In this document: positions 1 to 8,032 of the stretch, piece by piece
Numbering within the stretch: the stretch's first letter is position 1
Layout of the letters: each line of letters begins with the position of its first letter
NCBI GenBank assembly: GCA_934502625.1
Contig: CAKSUQ010000028.1
Coordinates: forward strand, 1-25,503
Source of the DNA: an uncultured Gemmiger sp.
Lineage (GTDB): Bacteria; Bacillota; Clostridia; Oscillospirales; Ruminococcaceae
Length of the DNA: 25,503 nt
Reading direction: 5' to 3'
The notes under the pieces: model-generated
Databases searched by the model: none
Told to the model about the DNA's origin: nothing
The model's input: only the letters and a program-made list of their open reading frames with translations
Position numbers and translations under genes: made by a program

Positions 1-621
1 GCTCTGGAGCTGTGCTGCAAGACCGCTACCGCTAAGTTCGACGAGACCGTCGAGCTGCACGTCCGTCTGGGCGTTGATAGCCGCCACGCTGACCAGCAGG
101 TTCGCGGCGCTGTCGTCCTGCCCAACGGCACCGGCAAGAACGTCCGCGTTATCGCCATCGCTAAGGGCGAAGCCGCCAAGGCCGCTGAGGCTGCCGGCGC
201 ACAGGAGGTCGGCGATGACGATCTGATCGCCAAGATCGCCGGCGGTTACCTCGACTTCGACGTTCTGGTTACCACCCCCGACATGATGGGTCGCGTTGGC
301 CGTCTCGGTAAGGTTCTGGGTCCCCGTGGCCTGATGCCCAACCCGAAGGCCGGCACCGTTACCCCCGACGTCGGCAAGGCTGTTACCGACGCCAAGGCCG
401 GTAAGATCGAGTACCGCCTCGACAAGCAGAACATCATCCATGTGCCCATCGGCAAGGCCTCTTTCGGCGCCGAGAAGCTGATGACCAACCTGGACACCGT
501 CCTGGATGCCATCGCCAAGGCTAAGCCCGCCGCTGCCAAGGGCCAGTACTTCAAGAGCGCTACCGTCGCCACCACCATGGGCCCCGGCGTCCGCGTTGCT
601 ACCAACAAGTACGGCGTATAA
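1..621 (+). CDS. rplA: 50S ribosomal protein L1, 5'-truncated by the window edge
   Basis: The reading frame is open from base 1 and ends at TAA 619-621, giving 206 residues of a protein that is usually about 230, so only the first ~25 residues are missing. The visible part carries the L1 hallmarks: the [20 protein letters not shown] segment, the domain-II stretch with [32 protein letters not shown] broken over residues ~88-120, and the C-terminal [12 protein letters not shown]1 binds 23S rRNA at the mobile L1 stalk that moves E-site tRNA and in many bacteria represses translation of its own rplK-rplA message. The next genes rplJ-rplL follow as in most bacteria, but are started by a separate promoter. 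An ATG at 283 is internal and is not the gene start. Identity is certain. Confidence 0.97.
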   Translation, partial: ALELCCKTATAKFDETVELHVRLGVDSRHADQQVRGAVVLPNGTGKNVRVIAIAKGEAAKAAEAAGAQEVGDDDLIAKIAGGYLDFDVLVTTPDMMGRVGRLGKVLGPRGLMPNPKAGTVTPDVGKAVTDAKAGKIEYRLDKQNIIHVPIGKASFGAEKLMTNLDTVLDAIAKAKPAAAKGQYFKSATVATTMGPGVRVATNKYGV

Positions 622-646
622 GTTTTTTGGCTGACGCCAAAAAACT
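621..646. repeat. Perfect 11-bp hairpin overlapping the rplA stop codon
   Basis: Arms AGTTTTTTGGC (621-631) and GCCAAAAAACT (636-646) pair perfectly around a TGAC loop. The left arm begins on the last base of the rplA stop codon and the right arm ends two bases before the -35 box of the rplJ promoter. There is no U tract after the stem, so it is not a standard intrinsic terminator; it may protect the 3' end of the rplK-rplA message or reduce read-through. Function is inferred. Confidence 0.55.
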
Positions 647-648
647 GC

Positions 649-677
649 TTGACAAACGCACGAACTCGTGCTATACT
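649..677 (+). promoter_or_regulatory. Consensus sigma-70/A promoter of rplJ-rplL
   Basis: TTGACA at 649-654 and TATACT at 672-677 are separated by exactly 17 bases. Transcription should start near 684, giving a leader of about 180 nt before the rplJ ATG. This is one of the closest matches to consensus in the window, as expected for a ribosomal protein operon. Confidence 0.88.
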
Positions 678-685
678 AATTAAGC

Positions 686-801
686 TGTTTTTGAGACAGC
701 AGGTGCCGCAAGGCATAACGGGTTTTACCCACCTGCCGAGAAACGTGCGTTTGATTGCAATGCTTTCAAGCCCTTTCCCGGCGACGGGAAGGGGCTTTTT
801 T
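686..801 (+). ncRNA. Ribosomal protein L10 leader (autoregulatory mRNA element)
   Basis: The untranslated leader of rplJ contains the conserved AGACAGCAGGTG (694-705) and CACCTGCCGAGA (730-741) blocks, whose GCAGGTG/CACCTGC parts pair; this is the kink-turn region bound by the L10-(L12) complex in the Rfam L10_leader family. The element ends in an intrinsic terminator (769-801). In the known family, excess L10-L12 complex binds the leader and reduces expression of rplJ-rplL. The match is by conserved blocks, position directly before rplJ and terminator; a covariance-model score was not computed. Confidence 0.85.
769..801 (+). terminator. Attenuator terminator inside the L10 leader
   Basis: A 12-bp stem (769-780 with 785-796, one G-U pair) closed by GCGA is followed by five to six T residues. 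It lies 65 bases before the rplJ start codon, so it must be bypassed for rplJ expression; this fits transcription attenuation by the L10 leader. Confidence 0.85.
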
Positions 802-865
802 CTGTATATCACATAAAAAGCCGCTTACCGAAACCAATCTGTAAGTGGAATGAGGTGAATTTCAA

Positions 866-1378
866 ATGCCCAGTGCAAAGATTCTGGAAGCTAAGAAGGC
901 TCTTGTTGCTGATCTGAACGAGAAGATCGTAGGCTCTCTGGCCGGCGTTGTCGTTGCTTACAACGGCATCAGCGTTGCTGACGACACCAAGCTGCGTAAG
1001 GAGCTGCGTGAGGCTGGCGTGCACTACATGGTCGTCAAGAACACCATGCTGCGTCTGGCTGTCAAGGGCACCCAGTACGAGGCTCTGGCCGAGTACTTCA
1101 AGGGTGACACGGCAATCGCGCTGTCCCCGGAGGATCCCGCTGCTGCTGCTCGCATCCTGTGCAAGTTTGCTGAGGCGGACAAGTCCAAGCGCTTCGTCGT
1201 CAAGGGTGGTTTCTGCGATGGTCAGGTCATGGATGCCGCTGGTATCAAGACCCTGTCTACCATGCCCAACCGCGAAGGCCTGCTCTCTATGCTGGCTGGC
1301 TCCCTCAACGGTATCGTTGGTGGTCTGGCTGTTGCCCTGCAGGGTATCGTCGACAAGCAGGACGAGACTGCTGCCTGA
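866..1378 (+). CDS. rplJ: 50S ribosomal protein L10
   Basis: A 170-residue protein starting MPSAKILEAKKALVADLNEKI, with the N-terminal rRNA-binding domain containing VVAYNGISVADDTKLRKEL and HYMVVKNTMLRLA, and a C-terminal helix ending IVDKQDETAA that would bind the L7/L12 dimers. Length matches the family (~165-175). GAGGTG at 852-857 lies 8 bases before the ATG. L10 forms the base of the ribosomal stalk that recruits translation factors. It is preceded by its own promoter and L10 leader and is followed 92 bases later by rplL, the usual pair. Identity is certain. Confidence 0.98.
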   Translation: MPSAKILEAKKALVADLNEKIVGSLAGVVVAYNGISVADDTKLRKELREAGVHYMVVKNTMLRLAVKGTQYEALAEYFKGDTAIALSPEDPAAAARILCKFAEADKSKRFVVKGGFCDGQVMDAAGIKTLSTMPNREGLLSMLAGSLNGIVGGLAVALQGIVDKQDETAA

Positions 1379-1396
1379 TTTTAGGTCAAGCAGGTT

Positions 1397-1420
1397 GAGC
1401 GCACCGGCGCAGCGCTCTTT
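1397..1420 (+). repeat. rplJ-rplL intergenic hairpin
   Basis: GAGCGC (1397-1402) pairs with GCGCTC (1412-1417) around a 9-base loop and is followed by only three T residues. It is too weak to be a clear terminator; such rplJ-rplL hairpins may act in RNA processing or partial attenuation that helps set the higher L7/L12 dose. The role is inferred. Confidence 0.4.
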
Positions 1421-1470
1421 GAATAAAAACCGCGCCGCTTAAAACTATAAAATTTATGGAGGTAACTACC

Positions 1471-1845
1471 ATGGCTTCTGAGAAGATCACTGCCATTGTC
1501 GAGTCTGTCAAGACTATGACTGTTCTGGAGCTGAAAGAGCTCGTTGACACCATCTGCGAGGAGTTCGGCGTTTCTGCTGTTGCTGCTGCCGCTCCCGCTG
1601 CCGCCGGCGCTGCTGCTCCCGCTGAGGAGGAGAAGACCGAGTTTGACGTCATCCTGGCTGACGTTGGCGCTAACAAGATGCAGGTCATCAAGACCGTTAA
1701 GGAGCTGACCGGTGCTTCCCTGATGGAGGCCAAGAAGCTGGTCGAGACCCCGAACGCCAAGCTGAAGGAGCAGGCTTCCAAGGCTGACGCTGAGGACATC
1801 CAGAAGAAGCTGGCTGAGGTCGGCGCTAAGGTCGAGCTGAAGTAA
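1471..1845 (+). CDS. rplL: 50S ribosomal protein L7/L12
   Basis: A 124-residue protein starting [18 protein letters not shown]. The order is an N-terminal dimerisation domain (about 1-35), an Ala/Pro-rich hinge (about 38-55) and a C-terminal factor-binding domain beginning [17 protein letters not shown] with the conserved [20 protein letters not shown] chose the ATG at 1471 rather than 1456 because GGAGGT (1458-1463) is the ribosome binding site and overlaps the upstream ATG; it also restores the usual family N-terminus and length. L7/L12 is the multi-copy stalk protein that stimulates GTPase translation factors. A strong terminator follows, so rpoB is not co-transcribed here. Confidence 0.98.
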   Translation: MASEKITAIVESVKTMTVLELKELVDTICEEFGVSAVAAAAPAAAGAAAPAEEEKTEFDVILADVGANKMQVIKTVKELTGASLMEAKKLVETPNAKLKEQASKADAEDIQKKLAEVGAKVELK

Positions 1846-1865
1846 TTTAGCTTTCCATAGCCTTC

Positions 1866-1900
1866 AACACCGTGTGGTTTAACACCACACGGTGTTTTTT
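1866..1900 (+). terminator. Intrinsic terminator of rplJ-rplL
   Basis: A perfect 13-bp stem (1866-1878 with 1884-1896) with a 5-base loop runs into a T tract. It ends the ribosomal operon 20 bases after the rplL stop. Confidence 0.93.
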
Positions 1901-1906
1901 GTTTTG

Positions 1907-2052
1907 AAAAGGCTTCCCCCGCGGGGGAAGCTGTCCGCGAAGCGGACTGATGAGGGGCAAACTTCCGGCTGCAACCCATTGCCAGGCGATTACGGCAGCT
2001 CTGCCCCTCATCCGGCGCTGCGCGCCACCTTCCCCCTCTGGGGAAGGCTTTT
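1907..2052. repeat. MITE-like structured intergenic repeat, copy A
   Basis: The element has 13-base terminal inverted repeats, AAAAGGCTTCCCC at 1907-1919 and GGGGAAGGCTTTT at 2040-2052. Inside are a terminal hairpin, a second hairpin (TCCGC-GAA-GCGGA, 1933-1945), the block CTGATGAGGGG, an unconserved centre, the complementary block CCCCTCATCCG, a third hairpin and a closing hairpin. The same plan recurs at 21409-21559 with different stem sequences. No coding capacity is seen. It appears to be a non-autonomous mobile or structural repeat; I did not see a transposase in the window. Confidence 0.75.
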
Positions 2053-2226
2053 CCATCTTTGTACACCTTAACAAAAACTTCATCATATCTTTGTACATTC
2101 CCCCAAATTTGACCGTGTTGCGCGGAGCTTGCATTTCGTATAATAATAGTGTATCCTTTTTGTATCATCAGAATGGGAAAGTGAGGCTGTATATCCTTGG
2201 AGAACGAAAAGCCCAAAGGCAACGGC
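2053..2226 (+). promoter_or_regulatory. Upstream region of the MMPL/GLUG operon: -10 box and paired direct repeats
   Basis: A perfect TATAAT sits at 2139-2144; the -35 region (TGTTGC at 2116-2121, 17 bases upstream) is weak, which suggests help from an activator. ATCTTTGTACA occurs twice, at 2055-2065 and 2087-2097, 32 bases apart, or about three helical turns, just upstream of the promoter. Transcription would begin near 2151 and leave a leader of about 75 nt. No other gene is seen here. Confidence 0.55.
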
Positions 2227-4740
2227 ATGGAAAAACTCGCCACGTTTATCGTAGATAAGCGCAATCTATTTTTCCTTTTGTACATATTCGCGTTAATTTT
2301 CTGCGCCATCGCGACCGGCTGGGTCAAGGTCGAGAACGACATCACGACCTACCTGCCCGACACGACCGAGACGCGCCAAGGCCTGACCGTGATGAACGAC
2401 AACTTCGTCACCTACGGCACGGCGAACGTCATGGTGTCGAACATCACCTACGACACTGCGCTCGAAATCCAAGAGCAGATCGAGGACATCGACGGCGTCA
2501 CCACCGTCGACTTCGATGACACCGACGAGCATTACACAAATGCCTCGGCGCTGTTCAGCGTCAGCTTTGACGCCGAGGTCGGCGACGAGCGCGCCGAGAA
2601 TGCCCTGCAGGAGATCCGCGACGATCTGGAAGGGAAGTACGACACCTCGATCTACTCCGAGGTCGGCTACGATTCCTCCAAGGATCTGCAAAGTGAAATG
2701 GTCGTCATCGTCATCATCGCGGCCATCATCATCGTCGTCGTGCTGACGCTGACCTCCCGCTCCTACGCCGAGGTGCCCGTCCTCATCATGACGTTCGGCG
2801 CAGCCGCGCTGCTGAACATGGGCACGAACTTCCTGTGCGGCACCATCAGCTTCATTTCCAACTCCGTCACGGTCATTCTACAGCTGGCGCTCGCCATCGA
2901 CTACGCCATCATCCTGTGCCACCGCTTCAGCGATGAGCACGAGACACTGGGCACCCGCGAAGCCTGTATCGCCGCGCTTTCCAAGGCCATCCCGGAGATT
3001 TCCTCTTCCTCGCTGACGACCATCAGCGGTCTGGCCGCGCTGGCGTTCATGCACTTCGGCATCGGCCGCGATCTGGCGACGGTGCTGATCAAGGCCATCC
3101 TATTCAGTCTGCTCAGCGTCTTTACGCTGATGCCCGGCCTGCTGATGCTGTTCAGCAAGCTCATCGACAAGACCCGCCACAAAAACCTCGTTCCCCAGAT
3201 CACCGCCGTCGGCAAGTTCGACGTCAGGACCCGCTTTGTCATCCCGCCGATCTTCGGTGTCGTCATCGTGGCGGCGGCCGTCTTCGCCAACCTGTGCCCC
3301 TACTGCTACACCTACACCGACCTTGTCACCGCCAAGCAGAGCGCGCGTCAGATTGCCTACCAGAACATCAAGAACACCTTCGGTTCCAGCAACATGGTGG
3401 CCGTCATCGTGCCGTCGGGGGACTATGAGTCCGAGGGCAAGATTTTGGACGAGTTGTCCGGCTGCGCCGAGGTCAAATCCACGATGGGTCTTGCCAATAT
3501 CGAGGCGATGGACGGTTACGTGCTGACCGACGCTGTGACTCCGCGCCAGCTGGCCGAGATGGCAAACCTCGACTACGAGGTCGCGAAAGCCCTGTACGGT
3601 GCCTACGCCGTCGACCACGATGAGTACGGCCAGATCATCAACGGGCTGGACACCTACAAAGTGCCCATCTACGACATGTTCAAATTTCTGGAGCAGGAGA
3701 TGCACGACGGCAACGTCACGCTTTCGGGCGATGTGCAAGACACGCTGGACGACCTGTTCGACCAGCTGGACGAGGCACAGAAGCAGCTGCAAAGCGAGGA
3801 TTACAGCCGTCTGGTCGTCTACCTGAACCTGCCGGAGGAAACCGACGAGACCTTTGCCTTCGTCGATAAGATGCACGACATCATCGGCAAATACTACGAC
3901 AGCGACTACTACGTCGTCGGCAACACCACCAGCGCCATGGACTTGTCCAGTTCCTTCGGCGAGGATAACCTGCTGATCAGCGTACTTTCCGCGCTGTTCG
4001 TCATCCTCGTTCTGCTGTTCACCTTCAAGTCCGCCGGTCTGCCGGTGCTGCTCATCATCGTCATTCAGGGCAGTATCTGGATCAACTTCTCGTTCCCGTA
4101 CCTGCAGGGCGAGTCGCTCTACTTCCTCGGCTACCTGATCGTCAACTCCATCCAGATGGGCGCAAACATCGACTACGCCATCGTTATCTCCAGCCACTAC
4201 ACCGACCTGAAGAAGGTCATGCACCCGAAGGAGGCCATCGTCGCCGCACTGAACGAGTCCTTCCCGACCATCTTCACCTCCGGCTCCATTCTGGCGTCGG
4301 CGGGCATCCTGATCAGCGTGCTGACGACGAACCCTGTCATCGCCGCCATCGGTACCTGCCTTGGCCGCGGCACCATCGTCTCGATGCTGCTCGTTTTGTT
4401 CGTCCTGCCGCAGATCCTTATCTTAGGCGACACCATCATCGAGCGCACCAGCTTTGAGATGAAGGGTGTTTCCGGCATGACACGCACGGCCAGCGGCACG
4501 ATGCACGTCAACGGCCGCGTGCGCGGCTACATCAACGGCGTCGTCGATGCCGACATCAAGGGCGTGCTGCACGGCCAGTTCAGTGCCAACATTGCCACCG
4601 GCACCGAGTTCACCGTCGACAAGCCCGATATGTATCTGGCGGAGGAAAACGTCCACGAGTCCGAGGACGGCTCTACCCCCGATACGCCCCCAACACCTGA
4701 CACCAACAACGACACCGCGAAAGGAGGCGACGCCGAATGA
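2227..4740 (+). CDS. MMPL/RND-superfamily membrane transporter with bactofilin-like C-terminal tail
   Basis: An 837-residue integral membrane protein with the duplicated RND plan: TM1 at about 12-32, a soluble loop (about 33-155), a bundle of five or six TM helices (about 158-330), a second soluble loop (about 355-585) and a second bundle (about 590-745). Each bundle has the family signature, AIDYAIILCHRFSDE in the first and GANIDYAIVISSHYTDLK in the second, with the Asp-Tyr pair of proton-coupled MMPL proteins. The last ~90 residues are soluble; VNGRVRGYINGVVDADIKG resembles bactofilin-type beta-helix turns and is followed by an acidic Pro/Thr tail. AAAGG (2215-2219) precedes the chosen ATG; a TTG at 2197 would add ten residues. 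Substrate unknown; lipids, cell-envelope polymers or drugs are possible. It overlaps the next gene by four bases (ATGA). Confidence 0.93.
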   Translation: MEKLATFIVDKRNLFFLLYIFALIFCAIATGWVKVENDITTYLPDTTETRQGLTVMNDNFVTYGTANVMVSNITYDTALEIQEQIEDIDGVTTVDFDDTDEHYTNASALFSVSFDAEVGDERAENALQEIRDDLEGKYDTSIYSEVGYDSSKDLQSEMVVIVIIAAIIIVVVLTLTSRSYAEVPVLIMTFGAAALLNMGTNFLCGTISFISNSVTVILQLALAIDYAIILCHRFSDEHETLGTREACIAALSKAIPEISSSSLTTISGLAALAFMHFGIGRDLATVLIKAILFSLLSVFTLMPGLLMLFSKLIDKTRHKNLVPQITAVGKFDVRTRFVIPPIFGVVIVAAAVFANLCPYCYTYTDLVTAKQSARQIAYQNIKNTFGSSNMVAVIVPSGDYESEGKILDELSGCAEVKSTMGLANIEAMDGYVLTDAVTPRQLAEMANLDYEVAKALYGAYAVDHDEYGQIINGLDTYKVPIYDMFKFLEQEMHDGNVTLSGDVQDTLDDLFDQLDEAQKQLQSEDYSRLVVYLNLPEETDETFAFVDKMHDIIGKYYDSDYYVVGNTTSAMDLSSSFGEDNLLISVLSALFVILVLLFTFKSAGLPVLLIIVIQGSIWINFSFPYLQGESLYFLGYLIVNSIQMGANIDYAIVISSHYTDLKKVMHPKEAIVAALNESFPTIFTSGSILASAGILISVLTTNPVIAAIGTCLGRGTIVSMLLVLFVLPQILILGDTIIERTSFEMKGVSGMTRTASGTMHVNGRVRGYINGVVDADIKGVLHGQFSANIATGTEFTVDKPDMYLAEENVHESEDGSTPDTPPTPDTNNDTAKGGDAE

Positions 4741-7700
4741 ACCGCATTTCCCACCTGACGCGCCGCCTTTGGGCTGCGCTGCTGGCGCTCTGCCTGATGC
4801 TCGCCCTGACCCTGCCCGTCTTTGCGGAAGGGGAGAGCGGCACCGAAGAAAAAGAAAGCTACCACATCGGCACGGTGGACGAGCTTTTGCAGCTGGCCGA
4901 TTCTTGCCGTCTGGACAGCTGGAGCGAAAACCGCACCATCTACCTTGACGCCGATCTGGAGCTGACCGGCAGCGATTTCGTCGGCATCCCCACCTTCAGC
5001 GGCGTGTTTGAAGGGCAGGGGCACGTCATCTCCGGCCTGAGCCTCGTCAGCGACGGCTCGGTCGTCGGCTTCTTCCGCTACGTGCAGGAGGGCGCAAACA
5101 TCCGCGACCTCATCGTGCGCGGCCGCGCCATGCCCACCGGCAGCCGCTCCACTGTGGGCGGCATCGCGGGCAGCAATGCGGGCACGCTGCACAACTGCCG
5201 CTTCGAGGGCGTCGCCTCCGGCGCGTCGGTCGTCGGCGGCATCGCGGGCACGAACCTCGCCACCGGCGTCATCGAAAGCTGCACCACCACGGGCAGCGTC
5301 TACGGCGCGCACTTCATCGGCGGCATGGCCGGTGAAAACCACGGCGTCATCGCCAACTGCACGAATACCGCCAACGTCAACACGACGGTAGAGCAGAACG
5401 ACGTCGACCTGTCCTCGCTGACACTGCACGACCTCATCGGCACCGAGAACGCCGCCGACATCACCGATATTGGCGGCATCGCCGGGCAGTCCGGCGGCGT
5501 TATCCGCGCCTGCATGAACCGCGGCACCGTGGGCTATCAGCACATGGGCTACAACGTCGGCGGCATCGCGGGCAGCCAGACCGGCTACATCGAGGGCTGC
5601 GTCAACTACGGCACCGTCTACGCCCGCAAGGAGGCCGGCGGCATCGTCGGCCAGATGGAGCCCAGCAGCACCCTGCAATACACGAAGGACACCCTGCAGG
5701 AGCTCAGCGACGAAATGACGACGCTGCAGTCCCTTGTCAACCGCGCCTGCGACGACGCCAGCGCCGCCAGCAGCAGCCTGTCCGGCCAGCTGTCCAGTCT
5801 GCAAAACAGCGTCACCAGCTCCCGCAATGCCATCGAGAACCTGCTCAAGCAGACCGAGGACGGCATCTCCATCGGCTCGCAGACGATTTCGACGGATTTG
5901 AGCCAGTTCAAGCAGAACATTAAGAACGCCAACATCCCCGATGGTTTCATCGGCGGCGGCGACAATAACGATACCAACAACGACAATTCCGATTCTGACC
6001 CGGACGACGGCACGCAGGCCATCGTGAATAACTACAGCAACGAGGCCACCAGTCAGCCGTCCATTGCGCCCATCGACCCGGACTACACTCTCTCGCCCAG
6101 CGAGGAGTCCGGCACCGATACGCCGGTCGAGGATACACCTGCCGTACAGAGCGAGGACGCCGCCCCTGCGGACGACGCCGAGCGCGAGGCACACGGCCAG
6201 CCCGACCCGGACGACAGCACCGGCGACAATGTGACCGACTACGACAACGCCACGAAGCAGGACGAAACCGACATCATCGACCCCGGCTACACCCTCATTT
6301 CCGATGAAAACATCGCCGACAATCTCCCCAGCTCGAAGGACGTGCTCAACGGCATCAGCGACGCGCTGCCCAACTCGGTGGACGTCGAGATCCCGAAGGT
6401 TGAACTGACGAATCGCGACGCCATCACGGCCAGCAAAAACGACCTGAGCAGCAACCTGACCGGCATGGGCGACATCGTCAGCAGCCTGAACTCCACCGCG
6501 CAGGGCAACTCCCAGACGCTGATCAACGACGTGCGCGCGATCTCGAACCAGATCAACAAGATCGGCCAGACGCTGTCCAACGCCAGCGAGAACGTGAACA
6601 AGAACGCCGACGATTTAGTCGACGACATCTCGGACGACGACACCGCCGACGACGTCGAGGCCAAGGTCACGAACTGCATCAACAGCGGCGTTGTCAACGC
6701 CGACCTGAACGCGGGCGGCATCGCGGGCGCGATGGCGCGCGAGAACGACCTCGATCCGGAGGACGATTACTCCACCGCAGGCAGCGAGTCGCTGAACTTC
6801 ACCTTCAAGACCCGCGTCGTGGCGCGCGACTGCACGAACTACGGCACGGTCAGCGCCAAAAAGCAGAACGCGGGCGGCATCGTCGGCGACGCTGAGATGG
6901 GCTCGGTCATTGACTGCAAGGGCTTCGGCACCGTGGACGCCGAGGATGCGACCGCCGTCGGCGGCGTGGCGGGCGTCAGCAAGTCGACCATCCGCGAAAG
7001 CTACGCCAAGTGCCGCCTGTCCGGCGCAAAGCAGGTCGGCGGCATCGCGGGCAGCGGCGCAACCATCACCGACTGCCGCGCCATGGTCGTCATCGACGCG
7101 GGCAGCGAACAGCTGGGCGCGATTGCGGGCGTCGTGGACGACCCGCTGGACGGCAGCGTCAAGGGCAATACCTTCGTGGATGAGGGCGTCGCCGGTATCG
7201 ACAGCGTCAGCTACGCCGATATTGCCGAGCCGCTGCCCTACGACAATTTCGCCGCGCAGGAGAACCTGCCCAGCGACTTTGCCAGCGTCTGCGTCCGCTT
7301 TGTCACCGATGAGGACTCGCTGGTGCAGCAGTATTACATCCCATATGGCAGCGATTTCCCGACTGACCAACTGCCGCCCGTCCCGAACCACGAAGGGCAG
7401 TACGGCAACTGGGAGGACATCGACCTGACGAACATGACCTTCGACGCGACGATCCACGCCGAGTACAGCGACATGAACACGGTGCGCCAGAGCCAAGCGA
7501 AGCGCGATGGCCGCCCCATCGTGCTGGTCGAGGGCAGCTTTGACACCACCGACGAGCTGATGCTGCACGAGATCGACGACGCGCCCACGGCGCTGGGCAC
7601 GCTGGTCGAGGCGTGGGGGCTGGAGCTGCCCGCCGACACCGGCCACACGCTGCGCTACATGCCGCCGGAGACGACCGACAACACCGAGCTGTGGGTCAAG

Positions 7701-7907
7701 ACCGACGCAGGCTGGCAGCAGGCCGCCACAAGCGTCGACGGCAGCTATCTGACCTGCACCGCCCCCGCAGGCACGACGGCCTTCGCCGCTGTGAAAGTCC
7801 CGGCCAGCAAAGTGCCGCTGTACGCCGCCATCGGCGGTGCCGCCGCCGCGCTGCTGCTGGTGATCCTGTTCGTGGTGCGCAAGCACAAGAATAAAAAGAA
7901 GAAATAA
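4737..7907 (+). CDS. Surface protein with GLUG repeats, two coiled coils and a C-terminal membrane anchor
   Basis: A 1056-residue secreted protein. A signal peptide (1-30, cleavage after PVFA) precedes a first GLUG cluster (about 75-310, repeated VGGIAG turns), a coiled coil (about 312-395), a very acidic Asp/Asn-rich linker (about 402-535, with a doubled IDPxYTL motif), a second helical stretch (about 557-632), a second GLUG cluster (about 643-805), a C-terminal domain and a TM helix (about 1027-1048) ending in a KNKKKK cytoplasmic stop. There is no LPXTG motif. The ATG overlaps the MMPL stop as ATGA, and AAAGGAGG lies nine bases upstream within the MMPL gene, so the two are translationally coupled and probably form one machine. 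The helical pair could fold back as an antiparallel arm emerging from a GLUG solenoid. GLUG repeats occur in bacterial surface adhesins; function here is not known. Confidence 0.9.
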   Translation: MNRISHLTRRLWAALLALCLMLALTLPVFAEGESGTEEKESYHIGTVDELLQLADSCRLDSWSENRTIYLDADLELTGSDFVGIPTFSGVFEGQGHVISGLSLVSDGSVVGFFRYVQEGANIRDLIVRGRAMPTGSRSTVGGIAGSNAGTLHNCRFEGVASGASVVGGIAGTNLATGVIESCTTTGSVYGAHFIGGMAGENHGVIANCTNTANVNTTVEQNDVDLSSLTLHDLIGTENAADITDIGGIAGQSGGVIRACMNRGTVGYQHMGYNVGGIAGSQTGYIEGCVNYGTVYARKEAGGIVGQMEPSSTLQYTKDTLQELSDEMTTLQSLVNRACDDASAASSSLSGQLSSLQNSVTSSRNAIENLLKQTEDGISIGSQTISTDLSQFKQNIKNANIPDGFIGGGDNNDTNNDNSDSDPDDGTQAIVNNYSNEATSQPSIAPIDPDYTLSPSEESGTDTPVEDTPAVQSEDAAPADDAEREAHGQPDPDDSTGDNVTDYDNATKQDETDIIDPGYTLISDENIADNLPSSKDVLNGISDALPNSVDVEIPKVELTNRDAITASKNDLSSNLTGMGDIVSSLNSTAQGNSQTLINDVRAISNQINKIGQTLSNASENVNKNADDLVDDISDDDTADDVEAKVTNCINSGVVNADLNAGGIAGAMARENDLDPEDDYSTAGSESLNFTFKTRVVARDCTNYGTVSAKKQNAGGIVGDAEMGSVIDCKGFGTVDAEDATAVGGVAGVSKSTIRESYAKCRLSGAKQVGGIAGSGATITDCRAMVVIDAGSEQLGAIAGVVDDPLDGSVKGNTFVDEGVAGIDSVSYADIAEPLPYDNFAAQENLPSDFASVCVRFVTDEDSLVQQYYIPYGSDFPTDQLPPVPNHEGQYGNWEDIDLTNMTFDATIHAEYSDMNTVRQSQAKRDGRPIVLVEGSFDTTDELMLHEIDDAPTALGTLVEAWGLELPADTGHTLRYMPPETTDNTELWVKTDAGWQQAATSVDGSYLTCTAPAGTTAFAAVKVPASKVPLYAAIGGAAAALLLVILFVVRKHKNKKKK

Positions 7908-7919
7908 TAGGTACCCATG

Positions 7920-7950
7920 TCCCCGCGGCCAACGCCGTGGGGATTTTTTT
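7920..7950 (+). terminator. Intrinsic terminator of the MMPL/GLUG operon
   Basis: A 10-bp GC-rich stem (7920-7929 with 7934-7943, one G-U pair) closed by CAAC/loop bases is followed directly by seven T residues. Confidence 0.93.
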
Positions 7951-8032
7951 GTGCCGCCGGAGAACATTGCGGAAACACTGTGGGGAACAAATGCCGCCCC
8001 AATTCCGCGCAACTATGCGCAACAAACTGTCA

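Noticed and set aside
1950..2040. Protein coding in the repeat after rplL
   Set aside because: Open frames there are made of the palindromic repeat and have no ribosome site.
1907..2052. CRISPR-like repeat
   Set aside because: There are no regularly spaced repeats with unique spacers; copies are single, far apart and internally palindromic.
1846..2226. tRNA or other standard RNA gene in the larger intergenic regions
   Set aside because: No cloverleaf or CCA-ended candidate was seen here or in 7951-8253, 18301-18542 and 22561-22765; I could not run a covariance search.
4527..6194. Long minus-strand open frame (555 codons) opposite the MMPL/GLUG genes
   Set aside because: It is an antisense shadow of GC-rich genes: low-complexity Ala/Val/Asp composition, no ribosome site and no family motif, while the plus strand encodes recognisable proteins.
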